A DNA stretch of 64,000 nt from Bacteroides sp. OF04-15BH (GTDB taxonomy: Bacteria > Bacteroidota > Bacteroidia > Bacteroidales > Bacteroidaceae): contig NZ_QUEM01000018.1 of assembly GCF_003477995.1 (NCBI RefSeq), positions 13,444 through 77,443 on the forward strand, given 5' to 3'. A program made the position numbers and the translations under genes. Below, one piece after another: positions 53,265-61,532 of this stretch. How positions within the stretch are numbered: position 1 is the first letter of the stretch; every line of letters begins with the position of its first letter. The notes under the pieces were generated by a model. It was not told where the DNA came from and ran no database searches. It worked only from the letters and a program-made list of their open reading frames with translations.

Positions 53265-54392
53265 ATGGCAAATAGAGAAGAAAATGTACGTCACTTTTTA
53301 AATCTGATAAAACGCTCACAAAGAGGGGTCTTTAAAATCTATATCGGAATGATAGCCGGCGTAGGCAAGACCTACAAGATGCTGCAAGAGGCCCATGAAA
53401 TGTTGGACAACGGCATTGACGTACAGATTGGTTATGTGGAGACATACGGGCGGGCCGGTACGGAAGCACAGCTGCAAGGATTGCCGGTCATTCCTCGCAA
53501 AAAGATATTCTACAAGGGCAAGGAACTGGAAGAAATGGATCTGGATGCCATCCTTCAGTTACATCCGGAACTGGTGATTGTGGATGAGTTGGCGCATACC
53601 AATGTCGGCGGATGCCGGAATGAAAAGCGTTGGCAGGATGTGATGGATCTTCTGGAGGCGGGTATCAATGTCATATCCGCGGTGAATATCCAACACATAG
53701 AAAGTCTGAATGAGGATATTAAGGGGATTGCCGGAATCGAAGTAAAGGAGCGTATTCCGGACAAGGTCTTGGAGGAAGCGGACGAGGTTGTCAACATTGA
53801 CTTGACCGCTGAAGAACTTATCAATCGCTTGAAAGCCGGGAAAATATATAAGGCCGAGAAGATACAAACGGCTCTTGATAATTTCTTCAAGACGGAAAAT
53901 ATCCTTCAATTACGCGAACTGGCTCTTAAAGAGGTGGCATTTAGGGTGGAAAGGAAAGTGGAGACCGAAGTAATCCCGGAAGAAAAAGCGGTCCATCGTG
54001 AATTGTACCTTGCCTGTATCAGCAGCAATGAAAAGACTCCGAGGCATATCATACGCCGTACGGCACGGCTTGCGTCCCGATACAATACCGATTTTATGAC
54101 GCTATATGTTCAAACGCCTTCCGAAAGTCCCGATAGAATCAATCTGTCTGTCCAAAGGCATCTGCTCAACCATTTTAAGCTGGTAACCGAATTGGGCGGC
54201 GAATTGATACAAGTCGCGGCACCGGATGTCATACAGGCTGTTCTTGATGTCTGCCGTGAGCGTCATGTCACCACAGTTTGTATCGGACAACCCACTTTTA
54301 ATTGGAGTAAGATTTTTAAAATCCATCGTTATGCATATTTTCTTAAAAATCTTTCAGAGATGGATATAAAATTGATTATCTTTCCGCAATAA
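53265..54392 (+). CDS. KdpD-type sensor module without histidine kinase
   Basis: 375 aa, start ATG 53265 ('MANREENVRHFLNLIKRSQ'). It is only the cytosolic input part of KdpD: the KdpD domain (about 20-230) with Walker A 'IYIGMIAGVGKTYKML' and 'ELVIVDELAHTNVGGCRNEK', then a universal-stress-protein-like domain (about 245-375). The four membrane helices and kinase of E. coli KdpD (894 aa) are missing; a separate kinase is encoded 11 bp downstream. The two proteins probably work as a split KdpD. USP domains of KdpD bind second messengers in other bacteria; not testable here. Confidence 0.92.
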   Translation: MANREENVRHFLNLIKRSQRGVFKIYIGMIAGVGKTYKMLQEAHEMLDNGIDVQIGYVETYGRAGTEAQLQGLPVIPRKKIFYKGKELEEMDLDAILQLHPELVIVDELAHTNVGGCRNEKRWQDVMDLLEAGINVISAVNIQHIESLNEDIKGIAGIEVKERIPDKVLEEADEVVNIDLTAEELINRLKAGKIYKAEKIQTALDNFFKTENILQLRELALKEVAFRVERKVETEVIPEEKAVHRELYLACISSNEKTPRHIIRRTARLASRYNTDFMTLYVQTPSESPDRINLSVQRHLLNHFKLVTELGGELIQVAAPDVIQAVLDVCRERHVTTVCIGQPTFNWSKIFKIHRYAYFLKNLSEMDIKLIIFPQ

Positions 54393-54403
54393 AAAAACGT
54401 GTT

Positions 54404-55858
54404 ATGAATATTAAGACAAAATTGACGCTGGTAATAGGAGTACTTGTTGCCATGATTGTGCTTCTGGTTTCGCTTTCGATTGTGAACTTGCAGATCTTGA
54501 CGGCAACAGAGCCCAACAGCCCTGCTGCGGGTCCGGGACTGCAGCGTGCACTGCTTTGGATTTCGACGATTGGAGGTTTTTGTATTGTGATCGGCATTTT
54601 CATGCTGGCAGTTCTGCCTTCGTATTTCAACAAACCGATCAAAAAGATTATCGACGGAATCAAGGATATCGCCAACCATAATTATGATTGCCGGTTGAAT
54701 CTGGAAAGTCACGAATTTGCAGAAGTTTCCGAGAATTTCAACCGGATGGCGAAACGGCTGTCGGATTATCATTCCAGTACCCTGGCCCAAATAAAGGCTG
54801 CCAAAAACTATATGGAAGCCATTATCAACAGTGTCAAGGAACCTATTATCGGGCTGGATAATGAGCTGACTATTTTGTTTATCAATGATGAGGCTCTGAA
54901 TGTTCTCAATTTAAAGCGTGAGGAGGTTTTGCAGAAACCGGCTCAGGATATATCCCTGAGAAATGATTTGTTGAGAAGGCTCATACGTGAACTCATGGAT
55001 TCACAAAAAGAAAATAAAGTCACCAAAACGGAGCCTCTGAAAATATATGCCGATAATAAGGAAAGCTATTTTCAGATGAAGTACATGCAGATTGACAAGT
55101 CCGGAAATGATCCTTCCGATTCTATAAATGAGGGATATGTCATTCTGCTTAAAAATATCACGGAATTCAAGGAACTGGATTCTGCCAAGACCACTTTCAT
55201 TTCGACCATATCACACGAACTGAAAACGCCTATTTCTGCCATTATGATGAGTTTGCAGTTGCTCGAAGACAGCCGAATCGGGGATCTGAACGAGGAACAA
55301 AAGGAGTTGGCGCAAAGTATTCAGGATAATAGCGAACGCTTGCTGAATATTACGGGCGAACTACTCAATATGACGCAAGTAGAGTCTGGCAAACTGCAAC
55401 TCAAACCCCGTATCACAAAACCTATAGAACTGATAGAATATGCCATAAAGGCCAATCGGGTGCAGGCCGAAAAGTTCAACATTCAGATAGAAGTACAATA
55501 TCCGGAGAACAAAATCGGAAAGCTGTTTGTAGACAGCGAAAAGATCGCCTGGGTGCTGACCAATCTGCTTTCGAATGCCATTCGTTATTCTCCAGAAAAC
55601 GGTCGCATCATTATTGGTGCCCGCCAGACGGATGACAATTATATTGAAATGTTTGTTCGTGATTTTGGCAAGGGCATAGACCCGCGCTATCACCAGAGCA
55701 TTTTTGATCATTACTTCCGGGTGCCGGGTACCAAGGTTCAAGGTAGCGGACTGGGATTGTCCATTTCGAAGGATTTTGTGGAGGCACACGGCGGTACCTT
55801 GACCGTAGAGAGTGAAATCGGAAAAGGCAGTTGCTTCACTTTACGCTTAAAAGCATAA
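54404..55858 (+). CDS. Membrane sensor histidine kinase (HAMP-PAS-HisKA-HATPase)
   Basis: 484 aa. Two membrane helices at the N-terminus ('LTLVIGVLVAMIVLLVSLSI' and a second near 45-68), a HAMP linker, a PAS domain (about 135-255, 'EPIIGLDNELTILFINDEAL'), the dimerisation/phosphoacceptor motif 'TISHELKTPISAIM' (His271), and the ATPase: 'NLLSNAIRYSPENG', 'FGKGIDPRYH', 'GSGLGLSISKDFVEAHGG'. It likely phosphorylates the NtrC-type regulator encoded convergently just downstream, taking input from the KdpD module next to it. Last gene of the trkH operon. Confidence 0.93.
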   Translation: MNIKTKLTLVIGVLVAMIVLLVSLSIVNLQILTATEPNSPAAGPGLQRALLWISTIGGFCIVIGIFMLAVLPSYFNKPIKKIIDGIKDIANHNYDCRLNLESHEFAEVSENFNRMAKRLSDYHSSTLAQIKAAKNYMEAIINSVKEPIIGLDNELTILFINDEALNVLNLKREEVLQKPAQDISLRNDLLRRLIRELMDSQKENKVTKTEPLKIYADNKESYFQMKYMQIDKSGNDPSDSINEGYVILLKNITEFKELDSAKTTFISTISHELKTPISAIMMSLQLLEDSRIGDLNEEQKELAQSIQDNSERLLNITGELLNMTQVESGKLQLKPRITKPIELIEYAIKANRVQAEKFNIQIEVQYPENKIGKLFVDSEKIAWVLTNLLSNAIRYSPENGRIIIGARQTDDNYIEMFVRDFGKGIDPRYHQSIFDHYFRVPGTKVQGSGLGLSISKDFVEAHGGTLTVESEIGKGSCFTLRLKA

Positions 55859-55879
55859 TTGGGCAGATGTCTCATAGCA

Positions 55880-55926
55880 AACAACCGTTTATAAGCACCT
55901 CAGTCAATTGCTTATAAACGGTTGTT
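55880..55926. terminator. Bidirectional terminator
   Basis: Perfect 17-bp stem (55880-55896 with 55910-55926), 13-nt loop, between the convergent kinase and response-regulator genes; T runs on both sides. Confidence 0.9.
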
Positions 55927-55933
55927 TTTATGG

Positions 55934-57262
55934 TTACACACTTATCTTATAAGTTTCAATCTTACGGTAAAGAGTTGCCAGTCCGATCTTTAAAAGACGT
56001 GCCGTTTCTGTTTTGTTGCCGTGGGTGTACTGCAACACTTTGATAATATGCATCCGTTCGATTTCCGCCAGTTCAAAACTGTCCTTCGCCGGTGAAACAT
56101 CAGATTTGCTTTTCTGCAAGTCCAGAGGCAAATCTTCAAAGGTTATTTGACCTTCGCAGACAATGGAACATCTTTCTATCACATTCCGAAGCTCTCTGAC
56201 ATTTCCCTTCCATTCTGCATTTTTTAGAATATGAAGCACCTCCGGAGTGATGCCCGTAATTTTCTTCTTCAGCTTATTGGCAAACCGGTCCAGGAACATA
56301 TCGGATAGGCTTTCAATATCCTCTTTTCTCTCCCGCAACGGAGGCAGGTTGATCTGGAATACGGATAAACGGAAATATAAGTCCTCACGGAAGTTGCCGT
56401 TCTCTATTTCTTTCTTCAGATCCCTGTTGGTAGCAGATATGATTCTGACATCCACCTTGGTCGGTTTGGTATCTCCAATCTTGATATACTCTCCGGTTTC
56501 CAGAACACGTAGAAGTCTCGCCTGAAGGTCGAAAGCCATTTCTCCGATTTCATCCAAAAAGATGGTTCCATGGTTTGCCACCTCAAACAACCCTTTTTTA
56601 TCCTTTAGTGCTCCGGTAAAGGCACCGGCCTTATAGCCAAACAATTCGCTTTCCAGCAGGTCCTTACTGAAAGCCGAACAGTTTATGTCTACAATCGGCA
56701 GTGCCGCTCTTTCGCTGCCCTGATGAATGGCATGAGCAAAGACCTCTTTTCCGGTACCTGTTTCTCCGGTCAGCAATACTGCAGCATCTGTTTTGGAAAC
56801 CTTCTGTGCCAGTGCGATGGCCTGTTTCAGCTCTTGCGACTGTCCAACGATGGTGTCAAAGGAATAGGCCACAGAAGCAGGTTTCTTGCCTTTCTTTTTT
56901 TCCGTTTCATCAACCGCGCGATTTATCGTAGGAATGATCTTGCGGTTATCGTCCCCTTTGGTAATGTAGTCAAACGCCCCGTTCTTGATGGCCTGCACAC
57001 CATCTTCAATATTTCCATGTGCGGTTAATAATATGATGGCAGCATCGCTGGAATATTTTTTAATATCAAAAATAAAATCAACTCCATTTCCGTCCGGCAA
57101 GAACACATCGCAAAGAATCACGTCAAAGTCCTGCTTGCGCAGCTGTTGCAATGCGTCGCTGCAACAACTAGCCGTAGATACCTTATAGCCCTCTAGCTCT
57201 ATAATCCGGGCTAATAGTTTGCGAATCGGTTCCTCATCATCAATTACTAGAATCTGTACCAT
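55934..57262 (-). CDS. Sigma-54-dependent response regulator, NtrC type
   Basis: 442 aa, start ATG 57262 ('MVQILVIDDEEPIRKLLARI'); the longer frame upstream is not credible. Receiver domain with phosphoacceptor Asp52 in 'ILCDVFLPDG'. AAA+ domain: Walker A 'TGETGTGKEVFA', sigma-54 contact loop 'GYKAGAFTGALKDKK', Walker B 'GTIFLDEIGEM', arginine region 'GNVRELRNVIERC'. C-terminal Fis-type helix-turn-helix 'HGNKTETARLLKIGLATLYR'. It replaces the OmpR-type KdpE of other bacteria and should activate promoters of the sigma-54 class at kdpF and trkH. A minus-strand -7 box (complement of 57300-57307) precedes it. Confidence 0.95.
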   Translation of the reverse strand: MVQILVIDDEEPIRKLLARIIELEGYKVSTASCCSDALQQLRKQDFDVILCDVFLPDGNGVDFIFDIKKYSSDAAIILLTAHGNIEDGVQAIKNGAFDYITKGDDNRKIIPTINRAVDETEKKKGKKPASVAYSFDTIVGQSQELKQAIALAQKVSKTDAAVLLTGETGTGKEVFAHAIHQGSERAALPIVDINCSAFSKDLLESELFGYKAGAFTGALKDKKGLFEVANHGTIFLDEIGEMAFDLQARLLRVLETGEYIKIGDTKPTKVDVRIISATNRDLKKEIENGNFREDLYFRLSVFQINLPPLRERKEDIESLSDMFLDRFANKLKKKITGITPEVLHILKNAEWKGNVRELRNVIERCSIVCEGQITFEDLPLDLQKSKSDVSPAKDSFELAEIERMHIIKVLQYTHGNKTETARLLKIGLATLYRKIETYKISV

Positions 57263-57327
57263 ATATTGACTGATTTTTAATAGGTCTTTTATATACCTAC
57301 AAAGATACGATTTTATTAAATACAATC

Positions 57328-57359
57328 GTTGGAGGTTCTGCATTTAATGTCTAACTTTG
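57328..57359 (+). promoter_or_regulatory. Promoter of the first UDG-like gene
   Basis: TTG at 57329-57331, 20-nt spacer, TAACTTTG at 57352-57359. The start codon is 64 bp downstream. Confidence 0.6.
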
Positions 57360-57422
57360 TTTGCATCTGATGATTGGGGAAGGCAACCGATAAGGGCGGT
57401 CTTTCCTTTTATACATAAAAAT

Positions 57423-58559
57423 ATGGAAACGGATATGCAGAAATATTTTTTCAAGCCAAGGGTAGGGCAGAATTATTGGAAAGGGGTTGGCGGACTGCGA
57501 GTGCTTATTGCGGGCTCTCATTTTCGCTGTCCGTATTCGAATTGTGTTCATCTGAAAAAGGAATGCGCTTCCAGCAGCACTATTTTTGAGATGGACCAGA
57601 AATGTCCTTGTTATCTGGATAAGGAAGATCAGGAATACTACCGGCTGTCGAACAGTGATACCATAGAGGTCAACTCTTATCTGGAAGGTTTTTCTTATCA
57701 GGCATTCAGTGCGTTTACCTATCTCATGCTGAATAAGCGGGATCATCTGACCGATCAGGAAAAAAGTGAATTCTGGGAGCAGGTAGCCTTTACCAATTAT
57801 ATCCAGCATTATTGGCCGGATGGAAGTTCGCCGAAATACTCCGAAAACAAAGCTTTGTATGATACGGATCATGAGGCATTCGCTCAGGTTGTGGACGAAC
57901 TGAAACCGCATCTTATTTTCGTATGGAATGAAGCCATAAGAGATTGCCTGATAGCCAATAGCAATTTGACTTATTTCGGTAAGGTTGACATTCCGGTGCT
58001 TTCCGTGTATCTGTTTCTTAACTATGAAGCCGGAACGGAAATTAACGGGAAAAAGGAAAGTTTCTTGCAGAGACAATATCATATTATTCCGGGTAAGGTA
58101 ACAAAAGGCTGGATAGAATCGCTGTTTAATGAGTACTTTAACAGTCCGAATGCCATAGAACTGTTTGGACTGAAAACGATAGAAGAGCGTTCGGCGAGTG
58201 GTATGGGAGTACGTCAGGGTGTGGGAAGACCCCCCAAGATAAAAGATGTAGCCTCCCTGTTCAAACAGCTGGTTACCCGAAAGATACTGGTACGCGCAGG
58301 AGACCGGATTGTATTCGGCAACGGAATCATGAATAATCATAAAGAGACTTTCATGAGATACTTAAAGCAGACTTTTAATGTTCCGAAATATACCAATGGT
58401 TGCATGTCCAGAATGTTCGGTTATAAATTCATACATAGCGAACTGTCGGCTGCCTTTGAGGATGATATTACCAGAAAAATGAAGGCAGTGTTTATGATGG
58501 TCGATACCCGGGATAAGGACTACAAAATAAAAAGGATGGGCAGCTCCTCCAAGCTCTGA
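57423..58559 (+). CDS. Uracil-DNA-glycosylase-like protein A with Cys-rich insert
   Basis: 378 aa, start ATG 57423 ('METDMQKYFFKPRVGQNYWK'); the TTG-initiated longer frame crosses the promoter. The 'GLRVLIAGSHFRC' strand-loop, 'FWEQVAFTNYIQHYWPDG' and 'LKPHLIFVWNEAIRD' are like UDG-superfamily proteins of unknown specificity. Five cysteines (36, 41, 48, 61, 63) sit in one insert and might bind metal or an iron-sulfur cluster. The last 150 residues include a basic 'RQGVGRPPKIKDVASLFKQL' and a helical domain. A base-excision, ligand-binding or defence role is possible; the usual catalytic Asp/His could not be placed with certainty. Confidence 0.75.
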   Translation: METDMQKYFFKPRVGQNYWKGVGGLRVLIAGSHFRCPYSNCVHLKKECASSSTIFEMDQKCPCYLDKEDQEYYRLSNSDTIEVNSYLEGFSYQAFSAFTYLMLNKRDHLTDQEKSEFWEQVAFTNYIQHYWPDGSSPKYSENKALYDTDHEAFAQVVDELKPHLIFVWNEAIRDCLIANSNLTYFGKVDIPVLSVYLFLNYEAGTEINGKKESFLQRQYHIIPGKVTKGWIESLFNEYFNSPNAIELFGLKTIEERSASGMGVRQGVGRPPKIKDVASLFKQLVTRKILVRAGDRIVFGNGIMNNHKETFMRYLKQTFNVPKYTNGCMSRMFGYKFIHSELSAAFEDDITRKMKAVFMMVDTRDKDYKIKRMGSSSKL

Positions 58560-58740
58560 GAACTTAAATCGGGTTGGATTTTCGTTAGTAAAAAACTAGT
58601 AAAAAACGGCAGCTTTTTTGTACTCTTGTGATGGTTATATTGCTGTATAACAAATGTTTATAAGAGTAGCTCGTGGCCGATAACAAATCATTAACATTAT
58701 AAAAAGCAAAGGATTTCAGGAAGCTTTGATTTTGATATAC

Positions 58741-58782
58741 TTTTGCATTGCAGAGCTGATAAAAAGGAGCTGCAATGCAAAA
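58741..58782 (+). repeat. 13-bp inverted repeat upstream of UDG-like gene B
   Basis: TTTTGCATTGCAG (58741-58753) and CTGCAATGCAAAA (58770-58782) are perfect complements around a 16-nt loop. The left arm overlaps a TACTTTTG -7 box (58738-58745). It could be an operator or a leader RNA hairpin. Confidence 0.7.
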
Positions 58783-58816
58783 CGTATATGAACCTTTAAA
58801 TAATAGCTGGCAATGA
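58775..58816 (+). other. Possible 13-codon leader peptide ORF
   Basis: ATG at 58775 starts MQNVYEPLNNSWQ and stops with a TGA that overlaps the ATG of the next gene at 58813 (ATGA). It begins inside the right arm of the inverted repeat. Real translation is unproven. Confidence 0.3.
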
Positions 58817-59592
58817 AATCCTGTATGAAGAAAAGCGAACAGCAGATTCTTGACGCATGGCGTGAAGAAGCGGAAAGACTCCATGATGCCCAAGAGTTTT
58901 CAGAAGATGGAATTTTGTATCGAGGTAAGATCTTTTTTGAAGATAATGCATGGCATCGTGAAACAGGTGATGAAGAAACTTTATGGCTGAAGGCAGAGCG
59001 CAATCTGCTCATCATCACCAAAGAACTGAATGATACCGAAGCCTGGAACATCCGGGAGGAAACCGGGCGTCCGAATGTTATCGATTTCTCTTATCAGAAG
59101 GGAGTACCCTTTATCAAGAATCTCAGAATGTGGAGTTACGGAATCCTTCATTCTACCCCTAATTATTATCCGGATTTTGAAGAAGCACGGAATATGGAAC
59201 TCTCCGGTCCTTTCTTCGAAAAGGCTCCCATCGCACATGTTAACTGCAAAAAGCAGTGTGGCGGGGCTGCAATTAGTCAAAAGACTTTGTCGGAATATAT
59301 CAACCGATATTCCAGATTCCTCAAAGAACAAATCGCCTTATACGATGCTGATGTCATCCTGTGTTGCGGAAACGCGAACGGGCAGAATCTGATATTGAAC
59401 TTTGTGAAGTCTCAATATCTGGAGGATTTGTGTCCTGTTGACGGGACTGATGGCTGGATTTATTATTCGCCTTCTACCGGAAAGGTCGTTATAGACAGTT
59501 ATCATCCAAGTGCCCGCATCGGATACGAAGAAACCTACTATGCTATGATGTCCGGATTTATGTTGACTTTAAAAAACATGGAAAATGCATAG
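58813..59592 (+). CDS. Uracil-DNA-glycosylase-like protein B
   Basis: 259 aa (an internal ATG at 58825 is an alternative start). 'RNLLIITKELNDTEAWNI' near residue 60, 'NLRMWSYGILHS', 'YINRYSRFLKEQIALYDADV', 'ILCCGNANGQNL' and 'VVIDSYHPSARIGYE' (the HPS loop near the end) match the UDG superfamily fold. It is shorter than protein A and without the Cys insert, although it has 'VNCKKQCGG'. Two UDG-like proteins in one short cluster suggest a shared role, for instance handling modified or damaged DNA. Specificity is unknown. Its stop overlaps the next gene's start by 8 bp. Confidence 0.75.
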   Translation: MKSCMKKSEQQILDAWREEAERLHDAQEFSEDGILYRGKIFFEDNAWHRETGDEETLWLKAERNLLIITKELNDTEAWNIREETGRPNVIDFSYQKGVPFIKNLRMWSYGILHSTPNYYPDFEEARNMELSGPFFEKAPIAHVNCKKQCGGAAISQKTLSEYINRYSRFLKEQIALYDADVILCCGNANGQNLILNFVKSQYLEDLCPVDGTDGWIYYSPSTGKVVIDSYHPSARIGYEETYYAMMSGFMLTLKNMENA

Positions 59593-59803
59593 GGGTACTA
59601 CTGAATTCGTTTGCGACCAGTGCGGGAACAGATTTATGGATGTGGATCTGGAGTTTATGGCCACCAGTCTGTCTGTGCCCCGCCAATGTCCTCAATGCGG
59701 CTCGTGGCATACGATGCCTTCGGGGATACTCAGTATGTTGCGTAAATCCTCCTATCGGAGAATCTGGAAAAGTATGGATAATCAATCAGAACATGAGAAA
59801 TAA
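59585..59803 (+). CDS. Small zinc-ribbon protein
   Basis: 72 aa. Two CXXC pairs, 'EFVCDQCGNRF' and 'RQCPQCGSWHTMP', form a zinc ribbon; the C-terminal third is basic ('LRKSSYRRIWKSMD'). The start overlaps the end of UDG-like gene B by 8 bp, so the two are translated together and may act together on nucleic acid. No family name is recognised. Confidence 0.75.
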   Translation: MHRGTTEFVCDQCGNRFMDVDLEFMATSLSVPRQCPQCGSWHTMPSGILSMLRKSSYRRIWKSMDNQSEHEK

Positions 59804-59841
59804 AGAAGAAAAATATATTAACCAGTAAAAACTAATAGCAC

Positions 59842-60192
59842 ATGATTACAACTAAATCTCAATTGTCAGAAGCAATTAAATCCGGTCAATCAAGAATTGA
59901 CGTAGGTGGTGAATTGGCACAGAAAATCATCCGAAGCAAGAAACGCAAGAAAATGGCCAGGATAGGCAGTGCTACCTTGCTGGTAGGCAGTCTGGCAGCC
60001 ATTCCTTTTACCGGTGGTGCTTCAGCTGTGGGTGCGGCGGCTGCGATTGGATTGACAGCTGGTCCGCTTTCTATTTCCACTACAGAACTGATGATTCTAT
60101 GCAGTGCCACGCTTGCGTATAAAGGCTTATCGAATGGTTATAATGTAACCTTCAATCCCAATGGTTCGGTTACTCTGGAGAAAAAACATTAA
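59842..60192 (+). CDS. Small glycine-rich membrane protein
   Basis: 116 aa. After a charged N-terminus ('LAQKIIRSKKRKKMARIG') comes a glycine-zipper-like hydrophobic hairpin: 'SATLLVGSLAAIPFTGGASA', 'VGAAAAIGLTAGPLSIS' and 'ELMILCSATLAYKG', then 'NVTFNPNGSVTLEKKH'. Two helices are expected in the inner membrane. Function unknown. In some defence systems a small membrane protein follows a nucleic-acid-acting protein, and the order here is reminiscent of that. Confidence 0.65.
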   Translation: MITTKSQLSEAIKSGQSRIDVGGELAQKIIRSKKRKKMARIGSATLLVGSLAAIPFTGGASAVGAAAAIGLTAGPLSISTTELMILCSATLAYKGLSNGYNVTFNPNGSVTLEKKH

Positions 60193-60217
60193 TCACTCAC
60201 TTTAAATGAAATGCACT

Positions 60218-60343
60218 ATGAGCAAATTATCGAAAAGAGGTCTTCTGAAGGATGTTGATCCTACGGATGTGGTGGTTCTTTTAAAAACAGCAGGGAAAAT
60301 CTTAAATGATTTAAGGAAAAAAGATCCTAATGCCCAGAAATAA
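60218..60343 (+). CDS. Small protein of unknown function
   Basis: 41 aa: 'MSKLSKRGLLKDVDPTDVVV' then 'LLKTAGKILNDLRKKDPNAQ'. Soluble, helical, basic. It follows the membrane protein gene by 25 bp and precedes a hairpin terminator (60403-60440). The composition and clean start support a real gene, but there is no family assignment. Confidence 0.5.
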   Translation: MSKLSKRGLLKDVDPTDVVVLLKTAGKILNDLRKKDPNAQK

Positions 60344-60402
60344 GATTTATCCTTTGGATAAAGATTGTATTCTTACTTTTGATGGCATGACCAATTAACC
60401 CG

Positions 60403-60440
60403 TTAGCAGAATTAAATGAGCATTCATTTGATTCTGCTAA
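60403..60440 (+). terminator. Rho-independent terminator
   Basis: 17-bp stem with one mismatch (60403-60419 with 60424-60440), 4-nt loop, then TTGTTTTTTTA. Ends the UDG-like/small-protein operon. Confidence 0.85.
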
Positions 60441-60515
60441 TTGTTTTTTTACTATCTTTGATCTGCATCCGTTATGATATGTAGATGCAGAAAGAACGTT
60501 ATATTCATTAAAGCC

Positions 60516-60707
60516 ATGAGTAAGGAAAAGGAGAAAAAACCGGGCTATTCCCTTTGTTTGTCATTGGGAATGCTTTTTGGTATGATATTAGGATCAGCTA
60601 TGGGAAAGCTGGCCGTAGGCATAGCTATCGGCTATATGTTTGGCACCATGTATTATCTCTTGTTTTCAAAGTCGGATGATCATGCTGACAAAGATGATAA
60701 ATCGTAG
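60516..60707 (+). CDS. Small membrane protein with glycine-zipper helix
   Basis: 63 aa, start ATG 60516 ('MSKEKEKKPGYSLCLSLGML'). A long hydrophobic segment with repeated small residues, 'FGMILGSAMGKLAVGIAIGY' and 'MFGTMYYLLFSK', then a charged tail 'SDDHADKDDKS'. Similar to other short glycine-zipper proteins; role unknown. It has no clear promoter of its own beyond the terminator at 60403-60440, although a TATCTTTG-like box is near 60453-60459. Confidence 0.55.
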   Translation: MSKEKEKKPGYSLCLSLGMLFGMILGSAMGKLAVGIAIGYMFGTMYYLLFSKSDDHADKDDKS

Positions 60708-60752
60708 CATGATATCTTTTCTGCTGATCTGTTTGCATCTTTCAGAGAACGC

Positions 60753-61532
60753 TTACCCTTTTAGCAAATGTAACAGGGCCCGATTGATATGTCCGTCAAT
60801 AGTGGCGTCCTTTAAATTTTCCGTCAAGTTGGCGTTGGGCTTGAATTCACCGCAGACATCTATTCCCAGAACCGGATGCTGTCGGATGATGATGTGAAGC
60901 AATTCTTCCAGTTCCTTCAGATTCATCGAACCCTGATCCCAGTTGGTGATTGCGTATTCAGGAGAAAGTACATCCTTGTCGATTGAAATATAGACCGGGT
61001 TGGAAATCAGTTCGTGAGAGAATCTTTTCCAGCTTTCCTCACGGTTAAGGTCATGATCACTATAAAAATGCACTTTTCCTTCGTAGCCGTGTGGTACGGC
61101 ATGGATCAGTTTTTCAGAAGCTCCGACGATAATTACTTTTCGGCAGTTCGCATTGCTGTCCAAAACATCTTTTACCCAACTGCCGCAGGAAAGGATATCT
61201 TCAAAAAGTGACGGTTGCATATCCGGATGATGGTCGAACACCACCAATACAAAAGGCTCATTGATTTTGTCCGTCCAGAATTTGGTTATGTAATGATAAT
61301 TTCCGGAATCAATAAAATGAATGCCCTGAACAGGGTAGGGGCTGATGATTCTTTTCAGCGCATCTTTTCCTTCCTCATCGCAATAACTGTCTGTTCCTGA
61401 AAGATGCCGACAGTCCAACCATTTGTAATTATTGTTATGGGGAATTTTCTCCAGTTCATATACTCCTGAAAAGTTCATGACAATCACGTCATGGGACTGT
61501 AGTCCGTTCTTTTTATCTTCTTTTGTCTTCAT
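60753..61532 (-). CDS. Arginase/ureohydrolase-family protein
   Basis: 259 aa, monocistronic. 'VLVVFDHHPDMQPSLFED' holds the DHHPD metal ligands, and 'NPVYISIDKDVLSPEYAIT' the D.D pair of the arginase fold; 'NWDQGSMNLKELEELL' follows. Its length and spacing resemble arginase/agmatinase-like proteins of Bacteroidota of unresolved substrate. Mn2+-dependent hydrolysis of a guanidino compound is possible. Not near amino-acid metabolism genes; it is convergent with the small membrane protein gene. Confidence 0.82.
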   Translation of the reverse strand: MKTKEDKKNGLQSHDVIVMNFSGVYELEKIPHNNNYKWLDCRHLSGTDSYCDEEGKDALKRIISPYPVQGIHFIDSGNYHYITKFWTDKINEPFVLVVFDHHPDMQPSLFEDILSCGSWVKDVLDSNANCRKVIIVGASEKLIHAVPHGYEGKVHFYSDHDLNREESWKRFSHELISNPVYISIDKDVLSPEYAITNWDQGSMNLKELEELLHIIIRQHPVLGIDVCGEFKPNANLTENLKDATIDGHINRALLHLLKG

